This document shows, one piece after another, positions 13,061 through 21,530 of a stretch of 35,202 nucleotides of DNA. Where the stretch lies: assembly GCA_045105115.1 (NCBI GenBank), contig JBGCDE010000225.1:1-35202 (forward strand), in the 5' to 3' direction. The notes under the pieces are model-generated. The model saw nothing but the letters and a program-made list of their open reading frames with translations. It was not told the origin of the DNA and searched no databases. The DNA is from JAUIET01 sp045105115 (GTDB taxonomy: Bacteria > Pseudomonadota > Gammaproteobacteria > Pseudomonadales > JAUIET01). Within the stretch, counting starts at the first letter, position 1; every line of letters begins with the position of its first letter. A program made the translations under genes and the position numbers.

Positions 13061-13090
13061 TGATCTGAATGCAAATACACCGCGTAGCTT
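13061..13090 (+). promoter_or_regulatory. RpoE/ECF11-like promoter of the DUF2892 gene
   Basis: TGATCT at 13061-13066 is followed after 18 bases by TAGCTT at 13085-13090. Spacing equals that of the folE and rpoE motifs but both boxes are less perfect. It would drive the gene starting at 13134 and perhaps the SRPBCC-SDR gene beyond. Confidence 0.45.
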
Positions 13091-13133
13091 GCTGCTCTTG
13101 ATTTATTAAACCGCTGTCGGTTGAGAAAACGCT

Positions 13134-13361
13134 ATGATTGAACGGAATTTGGGGAATGTAGAACGAATTGTACGGCTGGTATTCGGCGTGTGCCTGGCAT
13201 TATGGCTGTGGCAACAGCCCAGTTACACTATTGCCGATGCGATGGCTGGGGTGGTGGCGCTGTTTCTAATACTCAATGGCGTCTTCTCACGCTGCTACCT
13301 TTGGTACGTGTTGGACGTAAGCACTGCGGAGTCGGTGTCTTCTCGTGGTACTTGCCAGTAG
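13134..13361 (+). CDS. DUF2892 family membrane protein
   Basis: The 75-residue product MIERNLGNVERIVRLVFGVC then ALWLWQ, VVALFLILNGVFSRCYLWYV has two membrane helices and the N-x-G-x-x-x-R-x-x-R start of DUF2892 proteins. Relatives often accompany rhodanese-like or stress genes; no reaction is known. It sits in the light-stress island between divergent folE and the SDR fusion, downstream of a possible RpoE-type promoter. The 100 bases after it contain paired ATACGCAG (13377-13384) and CTGCGTAT (13433-13440), a possible hairpin. Confidence 0.75.
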   Translation: MIERNLGNVERIVRLVFGVCLALWLWQQPSYTIADAMAGVVALFLILNGVFSRCYLWYVLDVSTAESVSSRGTCQ

Positions 13362-13490
13362 CAGTGAACGCTGCTGATACGCAGGAAACGGCGAAATGAA
13401 TGCAACGGGCGGTTAATCCGCTGCTGGGTTCGCTGCGTATACAAGGAGCAAGCGAAATATTCATTGCACCCCGTTGATCCAGGAGAATCC

Positions 13491-14918
13491 GTGACCACCC
13501 TGAACGAAATTATTGATGTACCGCGAAGCATTGATGAATGCTTTAACTATTTGCTTGATTTCTCACGCTGTCAGGAGTGGGACCCAGGCGTGGTAAGCGC
13601 ACGGCGGTTGCAATCAGGGCCCTGCAAAGAAGGTTCTCATTTTGCGGTTGAATGCGCATTACCCGTTGGCTCGATTAAACTCAATTACTCCCTGGATGTG
13701 GTAGAGACCAACAAAAAGTTGGTTTTAACGGGCACTAGCGCGTTTTTTGACGTGCTAGACACCATTATTCTTGAAAAGCTAGGGAAGAACGAAACTCGTA
13801 TTCACTACACAGCGGCCTTCACGTTTACCGGTGCGGTCTCATCCCTCACGTCCAGAATGGCGTCGGCCTTTCCGTCAGGTATGGAAGAAATGGGGCGCAA
13901 AGCCCTGCAAGGCTTGAAGGAGGCTCTGGAAGACAACTTTCCAGCGCCTACCCAAACGTTCGGCTCGTCGCTGGGCGACAAACTAGTGCTGCCGGGCGTG
14001 GCTCAGTTTTCGAAACTGGGTTACAAATCGTCGCGACAGAAATTCACACCAATAACCGCCGACTTGAGAGATAAGCACATGCTTATTACCGGTGCCTCTT
14101 CTGGCATTGGTTTGGCGGCCGCCGAAGAGCTGGCAAGGCGCGGTGCGAAACTGACTCTGGTGATGCGCAACGAAGAAAAAGCGGAAAGGGTGTCACAACA
14201 GCTGATCAGTGATTCGGGTAATGAACATATACGAGTAGAGCTTGCTGACCTTAGCTTGTTGTCTGAAACCGAGGCCTTGGCAAAGCGCCTTAGGCGGCGC
14301 AAAGAAGCCATTGACGTATTGGTTAATAATGCGGGTGCATTGTTTGATGAACAACGTAATACTCAGGAAGGCTATGATGAAAGTTTAGCGCTGCTGTTGC
14401 TAAGCCCTTACAACTTGACTAATTGGTTGCTGCCTTTGCTTAAGAAGTCTGCAGGCGCACGAGTGGTTAACGTTGTGTCTGGTGGCATGTACACGCAGAA
14501 ATTGCAGGTAGGCAAACTGTATAACCCCAATCCATCAGGGTTCTCAGGCAGCGTGGCCTACGCTCAAGCGAAGCGTGGTTTGATGATAGCCACCCAGGAA
14601 TGGGCGCACGAATGGCAAGATACTAATATCAAGGTGAACGCCATGCACCCGGGCTGGGCCGACACCCCCGGTGTTGAAAGTGCTTTGCCTGAATTTTACT
14701 CACTGATGAAAAAAGGTTTGCGCACGCCGGAGCAAGGGGCTGATACCATAGTATGGTTAGCTGCGGCCACAGAGGCTGGCCTGGTGAGCGGGGAACTGTT
14801 TTTGGATAGGATGCCACGAGACCCTTATCTGGTGCCAGGAACCCAGGAGTCGGAAGAAGAACGCGATCTCTTGTTAGCCGCTCTCAAAGATCAGCAAGTA
14901 ACGGGTGCCGCCGCCTGA
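13491..14918 (+). CDS. SRPBCC domain fused to short-chain dehydrogenase/reductase
   Basis: The 475-residue product joins two folds. Residues 1-145 form a START-like SRPBCC domain (LNEIIDVPRSIDECFNYLLD, then CQEWDPGVVSARRL), which binds hydrophobic ligands. Residues about 190-460 form an SDR domain with the Rossmann motif LITGASSGIGLAAAEELARR, VLVNNAGALF, NVVSGG and the catalytic YAQAKRG. It would reduce or oxidise a lipid-like compound with NAD(P)H. GTG 13491 is chosen because AGGAG lies five bases upstream; a longer frame from 13464 precedes that site. Its substrate may be a membrane lipid product, given the lipid enzymes nearby, but this is inference. Confidence 0.85.
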   Translation: MTTLNEIIDVPRSIDECFNYLLDFSRCQEWDPGVVSARRLQSGPCKEGSHFAVECALPVGSIKLNYSLDVVETNKKLVLTGTSAFFDVLDTIILEKLGKNETRIHYTAAFTFTGAVSSLTSRMASAFPSGMEEMGRKALQGLKEALEDNFPAPTQTFGSSLGDKLVLPGVAQFSKLGYKSSRQKFTPITADLRDKHMLITGASSGIGLAAAEELARRGAKLTLVMRNEEKAERVSQQLISDSGNEHIRVELADLSLLSETEALAKRLRRRKEAIDVLVNNAGALFDEQRNTQEGYDESLALLLLSPYNLTNWLLPLLKKSAGARVVNVVSGGMYTQKLQVGKLYNPNPSGFSGSVAYAQAKRGLMIATQEWAHEWQDTNIKVNAMHPGWADTPGVESALPEFYSLMKKGLRTPEQGADTIVWLAAATEAGLVSGELFLDRMPRDPYLVPGTQESEEERDLLLAALKDQQVTGAAA

Positions 14919-14966
14919 TTTTAGTGTTGGCGTGGCACAGAACAGCAACGTCATACGGAATAGTTA

Positions 14967-15920
14967 ATGAGCGACAGCAAATTGGTACTTGGACTGAGCG
15001 GCTGCCTTGCCGGGCAAGAGGTACGCTACGACGGGGCCAGTAAACGGTTCAAGTTGCGCGAAAAGCTTCAAGAGACATTTGAGTTCAGACCATTCTGCCC
15101 TGAGGTTGCTATAGGCCTTGGCGTTCCGCGTAAAACGCTGCGTTTGGTGGGTGAGCAACACAATCCACAAGTGATTGAAAGCGACGGCACATTAAATGTA
15201 ACGGCCAAACTACAACAATACGCAGTTCGCGTGGCACGATCTATTGAAGACAGCTCGCCGATGTGTGGCTTCATTGTGTGTAAGGGCTCGCCGTCGTGCG
15301 GCATGGAAGGGGTTAAACGCTACAGCGAAGAAGGCAACGTGCTTGGTCACGACACGAGTGGTGCGTTCACCGCCGAACTTGTTCGACGCTTACCGTATTT
15401 GCCTGTTGAGGAAGATGGACGCCTAAATGACCGGGGCTTGTTCGAGAACTTTCTCACCAGAGTGTTTGCCCTGCAGCGCTGGCGCGCTATGGAAAGCCAG
15501 GGTTTTACGGCATCCGGTTTGCTTGATTTTCACCGCCGGCATAAATTCTTGTTATTGGCGCATGATCAGAATGCGTACCGAAGTCTTGGCCCAAAATTGG
15601 CCAATTTAGCCACGGCAGATATCAGCGCGCTCGCCGAAGAATACATCGTTGAATTCATGGCGGGCATGCGAAACGTACCAACGCAAGGTCAGCATTGCAA
15701 TACATTGATGCACTTGCAGGGCTATGTGAAAAACGCGCTTAAGCCGCGTGAGCGTGAAGAATTGGCCGATGCAATTTCGGCGTATGGCAACAGTGAACTG
15801 CCTCGCCACGCACCGATGACGTTACTCAAGCACCATTTGCTAAATCATCCTAACGAATACGCCGAATCCCAGTACTACCTGGATCCGTTTCCGCGCAATA
15901 TCTTGGTAGAGCGTTACTAG
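14967..15920 (+). CDS. rudS: RudS-type desulfidase: DUF523 (TudS) plus DUF1722
   Basis: Residues 1-150 are a TudS/DUF523 domain: LGLSGCLAGQEVRYDGASK, FRPFCPEVAIGLGVPR and SSPMCGFIVCKGSPSCGMEG supply the Cys residues that hold a 4Fe-4S cluster. Residues about 185-310 are DUF1722 (LLDFHRRHKFLLLAHDQNAY, MRNVPTQGQHCNTLMHLQGY). This two-domain type has been reported as RudS, which removes sulphur from 4-thiouridine in tRNA, and as YbgA in E. coli, encoded next to phr. A role in near-UV tolerance agrees with the photolyases around it. It follows the SDR gene by 48 bases and may share its transcript. Confidence 0.88.
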   Translation: MSDSKLVLGLSGCLAGQEVRYDGASKRFKLREKLQETFEFRPFCPEVAIGLGVPRKTLRLVGEQHNPQVIESDGTLNVTAKLQQYAVRVARSIEDSSPMCGFIVCKGSPSCGMEGVKRYSEEGNVLGHDTSGAFTAELVRRLPYLPVEEDGRLNDRGLFENFLTRVFALQRWRAMESQGFTASGLLDFHRRHKFLLLAHDQNAYRSLGPKLANLATADISALAEEYIVEFMAGMRNVPTQGQHCNTLMHLQGYVKNALKPREREELADAISAYGNSELPRHAPMTLLKHHLLNHPNEYAESQYYLDPFPRNILVERY

Positions 15921-15924
15921 CTCG

Positions 15925-17457
15925 TTAACCAGCTGCCGCTGGACTCTCTTCAAGCTCAGTAGCAGGCAAGGTTTTAAGTGTTAGCTTATCGCAGTGCTCA
16001 CGAATCATGAATTTGTGCAGGATGCGGTAGGTATCTTTATCGAAGCCCAGTGATATTTTGGTCAGCTTACTTCCGCGCTTATCCAATTGTTCCAGAGATT
16101 CTGTGTTCAGCTGGTCGGCGGAAATGGGTTCTTCTATTCGCCAACTGCCGAGATAGGCCCAGTTAGATACTGCGTGTATATCGGTGATGCTTTGTTCAGT
16201 GTTGGTTTCACAAACAAGCACGTCACCTTCATAGGGCCAGCTGTCTACGCGTTTATTTTCAAGCGCCAGTTGCAAGCGCACATTGTGTTGCGCGGTGCTT
16301 TCCTGTCCAGTGCAAGCACCATGGCATTTCTTCAATTGGAAACCGAAACAGGCGCCTTTGCCGCTTTCCAAGCCGAGTAGCTTTTTACACAAACTGTGTT
16401 CGTCTGCCAATGTGCGCAGCGCATTTGTTGCAGTGCGTTTAGAGCTGTAAATGCCGTAGCTTATGCCTTCTGGTGCTTGCTCAACCAATCGGTCTTTTAC
16501 CTGGCTGTGCAGATATCCGTTGGCGTCTTCAATGAGTTTTATAGTCCACAATTTTTTCATTGGTCGCTGGCGACGGTTATAAATCGGTTGCAAGCTTTTA
16601 ATATCGTGATTCTCTAACAACAATGCGCCAAGTTCGCCAGCGCAGACCTGATAATTTACGTTGCGAACCTCTTGCGCCATACGCATTTCCCTGGGCTCGC
16701 GCACGTCCGCGCCAAAATGTGACTTAACCCGGGTGCGCATGGTTTTACTTTTACCAACGTATAACAAAGACTCGTCTTCACCGTAGAAATAGTAAACGCC
16801 GGGTGAATCCGGTATGGATTGCACCAGGCTGTTGTCCAGATAGCTGGGAATGCTTGCGGTGTTTAACTGTTCAGCCGCCGCGGCATTCACAGCATCCAAG
16901 CCATGCTTGTCTATGGCGTACTGCAAAAAGGCACGGGTTGCTTGTACGTCGGCCATGGCCCGGTGCCGGTCGTCTGCGTGATAATTAATGCGAGTGATTA
17001 TTTTGCCAAGGCTGTAGCCACTCCACTCCGGAAAGAGTCGCCTGGCCAATTTTACGGTGCATACAATATTAGGGCGGAAACGATAACCGCAGTGCGCAAA
17101 GTTGTGTTTTAGAAACGCATAGTCAAATCGCGCATTGTGGGCGATAAATACGGTGTCGTTGATTAGCGACCAAAGCTGTGGGGCGATGTCTTCAAACCCA
17201 GGGCTGTCGCTAACCATTGCATTGGTAATGCCGGTAAGCGACGAAATGTAGGGCGGTATGCTGATATAGGGATTCAGCAGCGTTTGGAATTCGTGCTCGG
17301 CGCCATCGGTGTCTAGCAGTAATGCGCCGACTTCGGTTATGCCGTCTCTGCCTGCATTGGTTCCAGTGGTTTCAAGGTCAACCACTGCGCACACTCGGTC
17401 TAGTAACAAAAAGTGAATCTCATGAAATGTGCTGCGTCTGAAAATGGCAGCAACCAA
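15925..17457 (-). CDS. DnaQ-type exonuclease fused to UvrC-like GIY-YIG domain
   Basis: The 510-residue product has a DEDDh 3'-5' exonuclease domain (CAVVDLETTGTNAGRDGITE, then VFIAHNARFDYAFLKHNF and HRAMADVQATRAFL) at residues 20-180. A GIY-YIG nuclease domain like UvrC/Cho follows at about 215-300 (IPDSPGVYYFYGEDESLLYV, GKSKTMRTRVKSHF). The C-terminal part contains an FGFQLKKCHGACTG segment. Such fusions are thought to act in nucleotide excision repair. It is the last gene of the rpoE-chrR-phr transcript. The TTG start at 17457 is uncertain; TTG 17409 is an alternative because the conserved domain begins near there. Confidence 0.85.
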   Translation of the reverse strand: MVAAIFRRSTFHEIHFLLLDRVCAVVDLETTGTNAGRDGITEVGALLLDTDGAEHEFQTLLNPYISIPPYISSLTGITNAMVSDSPGFEDIAPQLWSLINDTVFIAHNARFDYAFLKHNFAHCGYRFRPNIVCTVKLARRLFPEWSGYSLGKIITRINYHADDRHRAMADVQATRAFLQYAIDKHGLDAVNAAAAEQLNTASIPSYLDNSLVQSIPDSPGVYYFYGEDESLLYVGKSKTMRTRVKSHFGADVREPREMRMAQEVRNVNYQVCAGELGALLLENHDIKSLQPIYNRRQRPMKKLWTIKLIEDANGYLHSQVKDRLVEQAPEGISYGIYSSKRTATNALRTLADEHSLCKKLLGLESGKGACFGFQLKKCHGACTGQESTAQHNVRLQLALENKRVDSWPYEGDVLVCETNTEQSITDIHAVSNWAYLGSWRIEEPISADQLNTESLEQLDKRGSKLTKISLGFDKDTYRILHKFMIREHCDKLTLKTLPATELEESPAAAG

Positions 17458-17493
17458 ACACTAGCATACCTAGCCGTCAGGCAATCAGCCAGA

Positions 17494-18924
17494 TTATTTC
17501 GGCATGGCTTTATGCGCGGCCAGCGCCCGCTCGCGTGCCATCTTGTGCTCTACAACGGGAAGCGGATAGGTCGCACCTAGTTCTACGCCGGCGTCTTCAA
17601 GCACCTGTGCCGGAGCTTTGCTCGGCTCGTGAATATACTTGGCTGGCAGTGCCGCCAGTTCAGGAACGTATTGGCGAATATAATCGCCTTGTGAATCAAA
17701 TTTCTGACTTTGCAGCGTAGGGTTAAAGATACGGAAGTAGGGGGCAGCATCTGCACCGCAACCGGCGGCCCATTGCCAGCTGGCTGTGTTGTTGGCCTGA
17801 TCAGCGTCAACCAGTGTGTCCCAGAACCAGGCCTCGCCGTGTTGCCAATGTTGCAAGCAGTGTTTTACCAGAAATGAGGCCACCACCATGCGCACGCGAT
17901 TGTGCATCCAGCCGGTGTGCCAAAGTTGCCGCATACCTGCGTCAACCAGAGGGTAACCGGTTTGTCCTTTTGACCAGGCCTCGCGCAGTTTGGCGTTGTC
18001 TTGCCATGGAAAGTTGACATACTCGGGACGAAACGGTGCTTTGGGTAGCGTGGGCCAATGGTGCAATAAGTAGTACGCAAAATCACGCCACACCAACTCG
18101 CGCAGATACGCGGTGGCGCCTTCCTGAAACGCAGGTGTGTTTTGCGCGGCTTGTTCCACCTGATGCCAGATGACTCTGGGACTGATCTCACCAAAATGCA
18201 GATGAGGTGACACTTGCGATGTGCCGTCAATGGCGGGAATGTCGCGGTCTGTTTTATAGCCTGCAACAGCTGACCCTAGAAAAATATCAAGTTTTTCGTG
18301 TGCGCCTTGTTCACCGGGCTGCCAGCTATCACGCAGCCCTTCTGACCAATCAGGTTTTGTCGGAAGCAGGTTCATTTGTGCCAATGTGCACGAACCCGCC
18401 AGGGCTTCGTTATGCCAATTGCTATAGCTTATCTGGACAACGGCACGACTGGGCGACGGATGCTTTAAACAGCTTTTATAAAATGGTGTGAAAACCTTAT
18501 AGGGAGTGCCATCGTCTTTTACGATGAGTTCTGGTTCGAACAATAATGTGCCGGAATACCGATGCACATCAACGTTTGATTGCACACTTTTGTAAACGCG
18601 CTGTTCCAGCGCGGCTGCCTCGGGTTCATAGCAACGGTTTAGATGCAAAGACTCAAGATCTTCTGCTGCGCATAAATCACTGATAATGTTGCGTGAGTCG
18701 CCCTGAAACAGATGCAGGGTTCCACCTAATTTTTCGAGATCTCGCTGCAGGGATGCAAGGCTGTGATGCAACCACCAGCGACTGGCACCACCTAATTCGC
18801 GCAGGTTTTCATCGTCGAGTATATAAACAGCACATACTGGTTCACCAAGATCTATCGCCGCTTCAAGAGCCGAGTTATCGCTTAGGCGAAGGTCTTGTCG
18901 GAACCACAGCAGAGAGCGTGCCAT
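17494..18924 (-). CDS. phrB: class I CPD photolyase
   Basis: The 476-residue enzyme repairs cyclobutane pyrimidine dimers using blue light and FAD; E. coli PhrB is 472 residues. The N-terminus SLLWFRQDLRLSDNSALEAA belongs to the antenna-binding Rossmann domain. The FAD domain contains YLRELVWRDFAYYLL, GQTGYPLVDAGMRQLWHTGW, MHNRVRMVVASFLVKH and FWDTLVDADQANNTASWQWA, with the conserved electron-transfer Trp positions. It lies 22 bases after chrR on the same strand and is predicted to be induced with the sigma factor by light or singlet oxygen. Confidence 0.96.
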   Translation of the reverse strand: MARSLLWFRQDLRLSDNSALEAAIDLGEPVCAVYILDDENLRELGGASRWWLHHSLASLQRDLEKLGGTLHLFQGDSRNIISDLCAAEDLESLHLNRCYEPEAAALEQRVYKSVQSNVDVHRYSGTLLFEPELIVKDDGTPYKVFTPFYKSCLKHPSPSRAVVQISYSNWHNEALAGSCTLAQMNLLPTKPDWSEGLRDSWQPGEQGAHEKLDIFLGSAVAGYKTDRDIPAIDGTSQVSPHLHFGEISPRVIWHQVEQAAQNTPAFQEGATAYLRELVWRDFAYYLLHHWPTLPKAPFRPEYVNFPWQDNAKLREAWSKGQTGYPLVDAGMRQLWHTGWMHNRVRMVVASFLVKHCLQHWQHGEAWFWDTLVDADQANNTASWQWAAGCGADAAPYFRIFNPTLQSQKFDSQGDYIRQYVPELAALPAKYIHEPSKAPAQVLEDAGVELGATYPLPVVEHKMARERALAAHKAMPK

Positions 18925-18946
18925 AAGCTAAGCGGCTGCGGTGCGG

Positions 18947-19579
18947 TCAGAATTTAACGATCGGATTCAGTAGTCGACCGATAGCACCCGTAAAGCGCAG
19001 TTTGCCGGAAACAGCGGTTAGCAGAATGCAGTCTTGATCGCGGTGGGCAACGGGTTTGTGCACATGGCTGCCATCACATTCTACGAAATCGCCAGCGGTG
19101 TAGCTGCCTAGCTCGTCGGAGTAGCCACCTTGCAGCAGCACAGTTAACTCAGTATCTGAGTGAGTGTGTTGGAAAACGCTTCGGCCTTTTTCAACACGCA
19201 GTAACTTAACGTTGTATTCGCCATCGTTAACGGGAAGTTCATAACTGCTTATGCCACTAGCGATCTTTTTCCACGGCACAGATTTGATGCCACCAGGAAT
19301 CAATGACGACAATGCGCTGCGATCTTGTGTGTCGCTCACTACAGGCTCTGGTGCGGGTTGTGAGTTCAGTTGGCCCAACACGCGGTCAAACAAATCATCA
19401 CTGCACGCGGCTTCGTCACTGCCACGCATCATTACGGCGCCGAGTACGTTAAGGTCTTCGGCAACGCGATTGCAATCGTGGCATTGCTCAAGATGAGTTC
19501 GAACGCATAGGGCTGCACCCGTCTCCAAAGTGCCGCTGGCGAATTCAGTCAGTAAGTGTTCACTTGGGTGATGGCTCAT
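18947..19579 (-). CDS. chrR: ChrR-type zinc anti-sigma factor
   Basis: The 210-residue product has an N-terminal zinc-binding anti-sigma domain with His residues at 3, 4 and 8, then H29-x3-C33-x2-C36 (HLEQCHDC). A C-terminal cupin follows at about 110-200, with metal-ligand candidates in VFQHTHSDTELTVLLQGG and GSHVHKPVAHRDQD. In Rhodobacter ChrR the N-domain holds RpoE and the cupin senses singlet oxygen or lipid products, causing release of the sigma factor. The gene start overlaps the rpoE stop by four bases. The assignment is strong from architecture and neighbour. Confidence 0.93.
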   Translation of the reverse strand: MSHHPSEHLLTEFASGTLETGAALCVRTHLEQCHDCNRVAEDLNVLGAVMMRGSDEAACSDDLFDRVLGQLNSQPAPEPVVSDTQDRSALSSLIPGGIKSVPWKKIASGISSYELPVNDGEYNVKLLRVEKGRSVFQHTHSDTELTVLLQGGYSDELGSYTAGDFVECDGSHVHKPVAHRDQDCILLTAVSGKLRFTGAIGRLLNPIVKF

Positions 19580-20157
19580 AGTTCCTTCTCCTGCAGCAAC
19601 AGTCTTAGGCGTGCAAGAGCCAAACGTGTTCTGGATTTAACGGTGCCCAGTGGAATACTGAACTCTTCCGCAATTTCGCGTTGTGATTTGCCCTCGAGAT
19701 ACATTTTCTTGAGTACAAGCGCTTGCTCAGGGTTGATTTCTTCAAGACCGGCGCGGATATTATCGGCCAATTGCCGTTGCCTTAGCTGAACGAGCGGGCC
19801 GGGCTCATCACTCTCCTGCCAAATTTCGTCAACTTCAATACAAGCGTCGTGCTTCTTATTGCGACGCTGTATATCGATACGCACATTTCGGGCAATGGTG
19901 TATACCCAGGCGTCTACATTGGCCTTGGAGCGATCGTATAAAGAAGCTTTGTTCCAGACCTTGATCATTGTTTCCTGAACGATCTCTTCGGCCAGCGTGG
20001 CGGAACCCGATACACCAGGCGATTTCATCGCAAAGGCCTTGATTCTGCCGGAATAATGATCAAAAAGTTGCTTAAACGCCGTTTTGTCTTGCTCTGCGGC
20101 GACTGCATCCAGCCAGCCTGCGAGTTGTTGTGCTTCTGCCATATCCATGACCTTCAT
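19576..20157 (-). CDS. rpoE: ECF sigma factor, RpoE (ECF11) type
   Basis: The product has region 2 (FKQLFDHYSGRIKAFAMK, LAEEIVQETMIKVWNKA, VDAWVYTIARNVRIDIQRR) and region 4 (LEEINPEQALVLKKMYLEGK, SQREIAEEFSIPLGTVKSRT). It should direct RNA polymerase to TGATCC-type promoters when ChrR lets go. The predicted promoter at 20170-20199 would place the transcript start near 20163, giving almost no leader for ATG 20157. ATG 20142 (MAEAQQL), with AAGG eight bases earlier, may therefore be the true start. It heads the operon with chrR, phr and the nuclease. Confidence 0.93.
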   Translation of the reverse strand: MKVMDMAEAQQLAGWLDAVAAEQDKTAFKQLFDHYSGRIKAFAMKSPGVSGSATLAEEIVQETMIKVWNKASLYDRSKANVDAWVYTIARNVRIDIQRRNKKHDACIEVDEIWQESDEPGPLVQLRQRQLADNIRAGLEEINPEQALVLKKMYLEGKSQREIAEEFSIPLGTVKSRTRLALARLRLLLQEKEL

Positions 20158-20169
20158 TGTATATGACCT

Positions 20170-20199
20170 TTACTACGCCCAGTGTATTGGTTTGGATCA
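20170..20199 (-). promoter_or_regulatory. RpoE/ECF11-like autoregulatory promoter
   Basis: On the minus strand TGATCC (20194-20199) precedes TAGTAA (20170-20175) by 18 bases. The first box and the spacing are identical to the folE promoter. This predicts that the sigma factor activates its own operon. Confidence 0.62.
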
Positions 20200-20222
20200 C
20201 TACAGGAATAAACCCGGTCAGG

Positions 20223-20252
20223 TGATCTGCAGCAGACATGTGCACCGTACTT
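20223..20252 (+). promoter_or_regulatory. possible divergent RpoE-type promoter
   Basis: TGATCT at 20223-20228 is followed after 18 bases by GTACTT at 20247-20252, a poor -10 box. It is listed because it lies at the right place for the divergent lipid operon beginning at 20280 and has the same spacing as the stronger sites. Confidence 0.3.
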
Positions 20253-20279
20253 GCTTGATTAACACTGATTGAGAAGAAT

Positions 20280-21530
20280 GTGCGCATAGCAGTAGTGGGA
20301 ACAGGCATTTCCGGCCTGGTTGCGGCCAATAAACTGAGCCGCGATCACGCGGTGACCGTTTTTGAAGGCGAAGACCGCATTGGCGGTCACACTGCCACCA
20401 AAAACGTGGCTATTGATAATACAAGGTACGCCATCGACACGGGCTTTATTGTGTTCAACGACCGTACCTACCCTGAATTCATAAAGCTTATGGGCAGCAT
20501 GGGTGTGCGTTCGCAGCCCACGACCATGGGTTTCAGTGTGTGCTGTGAACGAACGGGTTTGGAATACAGCGGTGGCAGCTTGAATTCCTTGTTCGCGCAG
20601 CGTAAGAATATTGTGTCGCCTTATTTTCTGAGTTTGGTGCGCGATATCCTTCGTTTCAATCGTCAGGCAGCGGAACACTTTGAAAGAGGCGAGCTAAACC
20701 CGGAACAAACACTGGACGAATACCTGTTTCAACACAAATACGGTACGGCTTTTGTACGTCATTACCTCGCACCCATGGCGGCTGCCATCTGGTCGTCCAG
20801 CCAACAAGCCGTGCTGGATTTCCCTGTGTTGTTCTTTGTACGATTTTTTAAAAACCATGGTCTGCTGCAGATTCGCAACCGACCGCAATGGCGCACGCTG
20901 ACTGGTGGTTCCAGCAGCTACTTAGAACCAATTACCCAGCCTTTCAAAGAGCATATACGTTTGAGTTGCCCGGTGAGAAAAATTACTCGCAATGAAAACA
21001 AGGTCACAGTTCTTAGCGATCAATTTGGCGAAGAAGAATTTGATCACGTAGTTGTTGCAGCGCATGCAGATCAAGCCTTGTCAGTTCTTGGCGACGCGAG
21101 CAAAGCCGAGCAAGACATTCTTGGCGCAATGCCTTACAGCAAAAATACTGTTGTGCTGCATACGGATACCCGTGTTTTGCCAGAGCGTCGCTCCACGTGG
21201 TCAAGTTGGAACTATCGGATCACAGCGTCGGCGCAAGAGTTACCAGTGCTTAGTTACAACATGAATATTCTCCAGCGCATTGAGTCTGAGCATACGTTCT
21301 GCGTAACGCTGAACCATGACCAGGCGATTGATCAAAACAAAATACTTGGTCGTTACGAGTATGCCCACCCCGAGTTCAGTGCAGAAGCCGTTGCCGCTCA
21401 GGAACGCTGGGCGGAAATAAACGGTATGCGAAATACCTGGTATTGCGGCGCGTATTGGCGCAATGGTTTTCATGAAGATGGTGTGTTCAGCGCACTACGA
21501 GTTGTAGAGCAACTCCATAATGGAAGCTGA
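20280..21530 (+). CDS. FAD-dependent amine-oxidase-like oxidoreductase (COG2907)
   Basis: The 416-residue flavoprotein starts at GTG 20280 with MRIAVVGTGISGLVAANKLS, the FAD-binding G-x-G-x-x-G motif. VFEGEDRIGGHTATKNV and DTGFIVFNDRTYPEFIKLMG follow. The C-terminal WYCGAYWRNGFHEDGVFSAL completes the FAD site. Proteins of this type are regularly encoded next to DUF1365 and cyclopropane-synthase-like genes, and a Rhodobacter relative in the RpoE regulon has been linked to unusual membrane fatty acids. It likely desaturates or oxidises acyl chains. It heads a five-gene operon, and DUF1365 overlaps its end by 11 bases. Confidence 0.9.
   Translation: MRIAVVGTGISGLVAANKLSRDHAVTVFEGEDRIGGHTATKNVAIDNTRYAIDTGFIVFNDRTYPEFIKLMGSMGVRSQPTTMGFSVCCERTGLEYSGGSLNSLFAQRKNIVSPYFLSLVRDILRFNRQAAEHFERGELNPEQTLDEYLFQHKYGTAFVRHYLAPMAAAIWSSSQQAVLDFPVLFFVRFFKNHGLLQIRNRPQWRTLTGGSSSYLEPITQPFKEHIRLSCPVRKITRNENKVTVLSDQFGEEEFDHVVVAAHADQALSVLGDASKAEQDILGAMPYSKNTVVLHTDTRVLPERRSTWSSWNYRITASAQELPVLSYNMNILQRIESEHTFCVTLNHDQAIDQNKILGRYEYAHPEFSAEAVAAQERWAEINGMRNTWYCGAYWRNGFHEDGVFSALRVVEQLHNGS

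Noticed and set aside
13475..13504. TGATCC upstream of the SRPBCC-SDR start as an RpoE promoter
   Set aside because: The matching -10 position falls inside the coding sequence and reads CCCTGA; the box also abuts the ribosome site.
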